A DNA stretch of 64,000 nt, from NCBI GenBank assembly GCA_002794735.1, contig NBAZ01000005.1, positions 1 to 64,000 on the forward strand. Reading direction: 5' to 3'. Below are positions 61,914 through 64,000 of this stretch, piece by piece (position 1 is the stretch's first letter; each line of letters starts with the position of its first letter). Under the pieces are notes generated by a model. That model ran no database searches, was not told the origin of the DNA, and saw only the letters and a program-made list of their open reading frames with translations. Both the position numbers and the translations under genes were made by a program. This DNA is from Pyrrhoderma lamaoense (lineage: Eukaryota > Basidiomycota > Agaricomycetes > Hymenochaetales > Hymenochaetaceae).

Positions 61914-62762
61914 ATGTCTTCTCCTAACGATCAATGCACTAGCTCTCCTCAGTCTACGGTCCTTGATGGATCTCCCTCACTCAACTTCAAAGGGCAGGAG
62001 GTCACCAGCTGGTTTGGTCCTGGCACTGCTCTCTCTTGGATTAATCACTGCAACACCGCCCCATTCGTCCCCGAACATGGAAAAGACTGGTACTATGGAT
62101 CACCTACGCTCTTCGAATGGTCCAAGAAGAACTGGTTCCCCGAGACGGATGAGGAGCGCGAGGAACGTCAAAGCCACTACCGTGACAGTGAGCAGATCGG
62201 AATGCTCACTTCAAGCAACTCTAGCACGAATCTGGCAAGGAAGACGACGAAGACTTGTACTCGTACTTTTGGCAAGATCCCTATCGTTTCTCCCATCATC
62301 GAGGAGTCAGCCCATGATGTCATCTACACTAGTCCTAGGCCTTTACAGTCTCCTATCAGTCGACCAGTTCTCAGGAGGCGCAACGGGACACCGACCATCT
62401 CATTGACGTGGGGAGGTCTGGGTGTGTATATACCTGACAACTCTAACAACTCCACTCGTATTGGACTCGGTATTATGGGATTACCAGATGTGGTGCAAGG
62501 GACGATCGAGCGACAGTACGACCACTACGACTACTACGACTACTACGACTACTACGACCATTACGACCATTACGACCATTACGACCATTACGACCATTAC
62601 GACCATTACGACCATTACGACCATTACGACTACGAGGACGACACGAACAACGAAGATATCGATAATGAAGAATTCGAGGCGATCATCGAGGCTCTCAAGA
62701 CGCCTGGATTATGGGGCACGATCTACGACTGGATTAAGGAAGCGTTGGGGATGAGTGACTGA
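61914..62762 (+). CDS. unrecognised Tyr/Asp-repeat acidic protein, copy 2
   Basis: The product is a single-exon protein of about 282 residues with the same architecture as copy 1 at 14991: MSSPNDQCTSS start, TSWFGPGTALSWINHC, GLGIMGLPDVVQGTIE, a Tyr-Asp-His/Tyr tract, an acidic stretch and LWGTIYDWIKEALGMSD at the end. Only scattered substitutions separate the copies outside the tract. The tract (62517-62633) has 13 triplets instead of six. It has no signal peptide, membrane segment or recognised domain. Function is unknown. Start ATG 61914 was chosen because the homologous ATG opens copy 1; the frame extends further upstream without an ATG. Confidence 0.75.
   Translation: MSSPNDQCTSSPQSTVLDGSPSLNFKGQEVTSWFGPGTALSWINHCNTAPFVPEHGKDWYYGSPTLFEWSKKNWFPETDEEREERQSHYRDSEQIGMLTSSNSSTNLARKTTKTCTRTFGKIPIVSPIIEESAHDVIYTSPRPLQSPISRPVLRRRNGTPTISLTWGGLGVYIPDNSNNSTRIGLGIMGLPDVVQGTIERQYDHYDYYDYYDYYDHYDHYDHYDHYDHYDHYDHYDHYDYEDDTNNEDIDNEEFEAIIEALKTPGLWGTIYDWIKEALGMSD
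62517..62633 (+). repeat. 9-bp coding minisatellite, 13 units (Tyr-Asp-His/Tyr)
   Basis: Thirteen in-frame 9-base units TAC GAC CAT/CAC/TAC lie within copy 2. Eight consecutive units are identical, which points to recent slippage or unequal exchange. Confidence 0.95.
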
Positions 62763-63412
62763 GGAAGGGACGATGCGGGTGGAGTGGGGAGGTGGTGAAG
62801 GTGTAGGGGTGGGGAGGGGATGATACTTATAGTAAGTGCTCATATGTTCAGGATTGGCAGGATCGGTAAGTATGACATTGCGGAGCAGGCTTCACATAGT
62901 CACTTGGGAGATTACTAGAGTAGAAACGGGTCAAGAAAGATGAGTAGATTCTTCCTCTTTATATCACTTTGTATCTATGTGATGGAATGACTTGAAGACT
63001 GGGTGCCGACTTTCTTCGAGTCCTTCTTGATCGAAATACCAGAACACCGCTCCTTGGGACTGATTGCTAACTTCCATTTCCTTTCTCATTTGCTTTTGAA
63101 GGTCCATCTCTCATCGTAAATCACTATCTGAAGTTGGGACGTTGTTGTCGTATACTATCCAATCATTGTCTCTCTCTATCATGTTTCTATCGAGTTTCTT
63201 TCTCTCTTCATACATCATGTTTTACTCGAATTCCGTATTGTTCCTGTAACTATTCATCTATCTCGTTGTACGCAATATCATGTTTTCAATATTATTCTCT
63301 TCTTCGATATAGATCTTGAGTAATTTCCCAATAAGAACTTGTGTTGACTGTAAACTATAGTTAAGACCCTCTTTGTATTTGTATTTGAATGTATCTTCGA
63401 TAGCGTGAACGT

Positions 63413-64000
63413 AGCGATAACCAGCTATACTTTAGAAACATCATTTTCTAACCGATTGGAACATGGTTAATTCTTGTTTATCTCAGGCACTTAAATTCAC
63501 TCAAAACATCCATTTAAATCCGGTACTACGGCCGTGTTATAGAATAAGTATATATGTTTATGTTTTTCAAAATCAAAATTAGTAAGTGTCTGCCTTGTTC
63601 AAAGTCCTTCTAATCTACTAAATAAACATATCAGAACTGTGATTGATCGCAACATAAATTTCATTGTTCGACTAGCTATAACAAACGTTGGAACCCAAAA
63701 ACTCAAAAACATCTGACCCACCACCAATTTTAGCACAAAGAAGCAAAGAAAGTAGTCGAAGCAGTTATGTTTGAAAGATTAGATTATGAGGACACAAAAC
63801 TGAATCGAGTTAAAGAGCCATTCCTCATATTTTGGTCTGTGAATGAGAGCATTTAATTTTAATTTTCCCGTATTATAAACTTCGATAGAGTAGATGTTGA
63901 CTCGGGGGACTTTAATTTAAACTCCAGGCATTCAAATTTAAGGAACTCGTACTCGACTCTGTATGTTATTATGTAGGGCTCATTCGAAGGTAGTCAGTAT
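63413..64000. other. right-end interval, no gene seen
   Basis: AT-rich sequence beyond the right copy of the duplication. No coding frame, RNA gene or repeat was recognised before the window ends. Confidence 0.5.

Larger units (their letters stand above)
60960..63412. repeat. right copy of the ~2.4-kb inverted duplication
   Basis: This is the plus-strand counterpart of 14385-16780. It includes about 950 bases upstream of the coding region, the gene, and about 650 bases downstream. Matching landmarks include GGTGGCTCGGC near 61000, the CCAGTCAGCCCAA block near 61130, ATAGATATCGCCTTTTATGG near 61650 and AATCACTATCTGAAG near 63118. Compared with the left copy it has about 40 extra bases near 63200. 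Edges were estimated by eye. Confidence 0.8.

Overview
The window is nuclear DNA of a filamentous fungus, most likely a basidiomycete (Agaricomycotina). The signs are intron-dense genes with many introns near 50 nt, a white-collar-2 type PAS/GATA factor of the basidiomycete kind, an Rsr1/Rap-type GTPase, and the general gene repertoire. I could not fix genus or order. Genes are tightly packed, often head to head, and most are conserved housekeeping genes.

Layout. 0.5-9.5 kb: DBP2 RNA helicase, an RSR1-like GTPase, an RS-domain cyclophilin and eIF4B. 9.9-10.6 kb: a small secreted, probably GPI-anchored protein. 13-20 kb: an accessory stretch with an HMG-box gene (frame-broken as read), two members of an unrecognised Tyr/Asp-rich protein family and an unrecognised Ser-rich protein. 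20.5-23.8 kb: UBA4 and a ZNF830-like splicing protein. 26.5-34.9 kb: a WC-2-type light-response factor divergent from the ribosome-biogenesis J-protein JJJ1. 37-43.6 kb: TIM13/COX10 and RFT1/RRP41, two head-to-head pairs. 46.2-48.7 kb: a homeodomain factor. 51.5-60.2 kb: U1-70K, COX12/PRP18 (head to head) and CWH43. 61.9-62.8 kb: a second close copy of the Tyr/Asp-rich family, inverted relative to the 15-kb copy.

Main points for a second look. (1) A roughly 2.4-kb inverted duplication (about 14.4-16.8 kb and 61.0-63.4 kb) carries an undescribed protein family with a (Tyr-Asp-His/Tyr)n tract that has 6 units in one copy and 13 in the other. An older third member lies at 18 kb. (2) Several genes begin with a tiny first exon of 3-7 nt (DBP2, eIF4B, the homeodomain gene and probably RRP41), and COX12 has an internal 8-nt exon. 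(3) DBP2 keeps one long intron of about 720 nt inside helicase motif V, reminiscent of the autoregulatory DBP2 intron of yeast. (4) At least seven places in six genes need exactly one extra base to restore the reading frame. All have the same sign and most lie in or next to short homopolymers. I read this as a probable assembly artefact, but it must be settled before any of these genes is called a pseudogene.

Functionally the window joins pre-mRNA splicing and RNA metabolism (DBP2, RS cyclophilin, ZNF830, U1-70K, PRP18, RRP41), mitochondrial cytochrome oxidase and import (COX10, COX12, TIM13), ER/GPI biology (RFT1, CWH43), tRNA thiolation (UBA4) and transcriptional regulators (WC-2 type, homeodomain, HMG). 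I see no operon-like or secondary-metabolite cluster logic. Coordinates of multi-exon genes span from start codon to stop codon.
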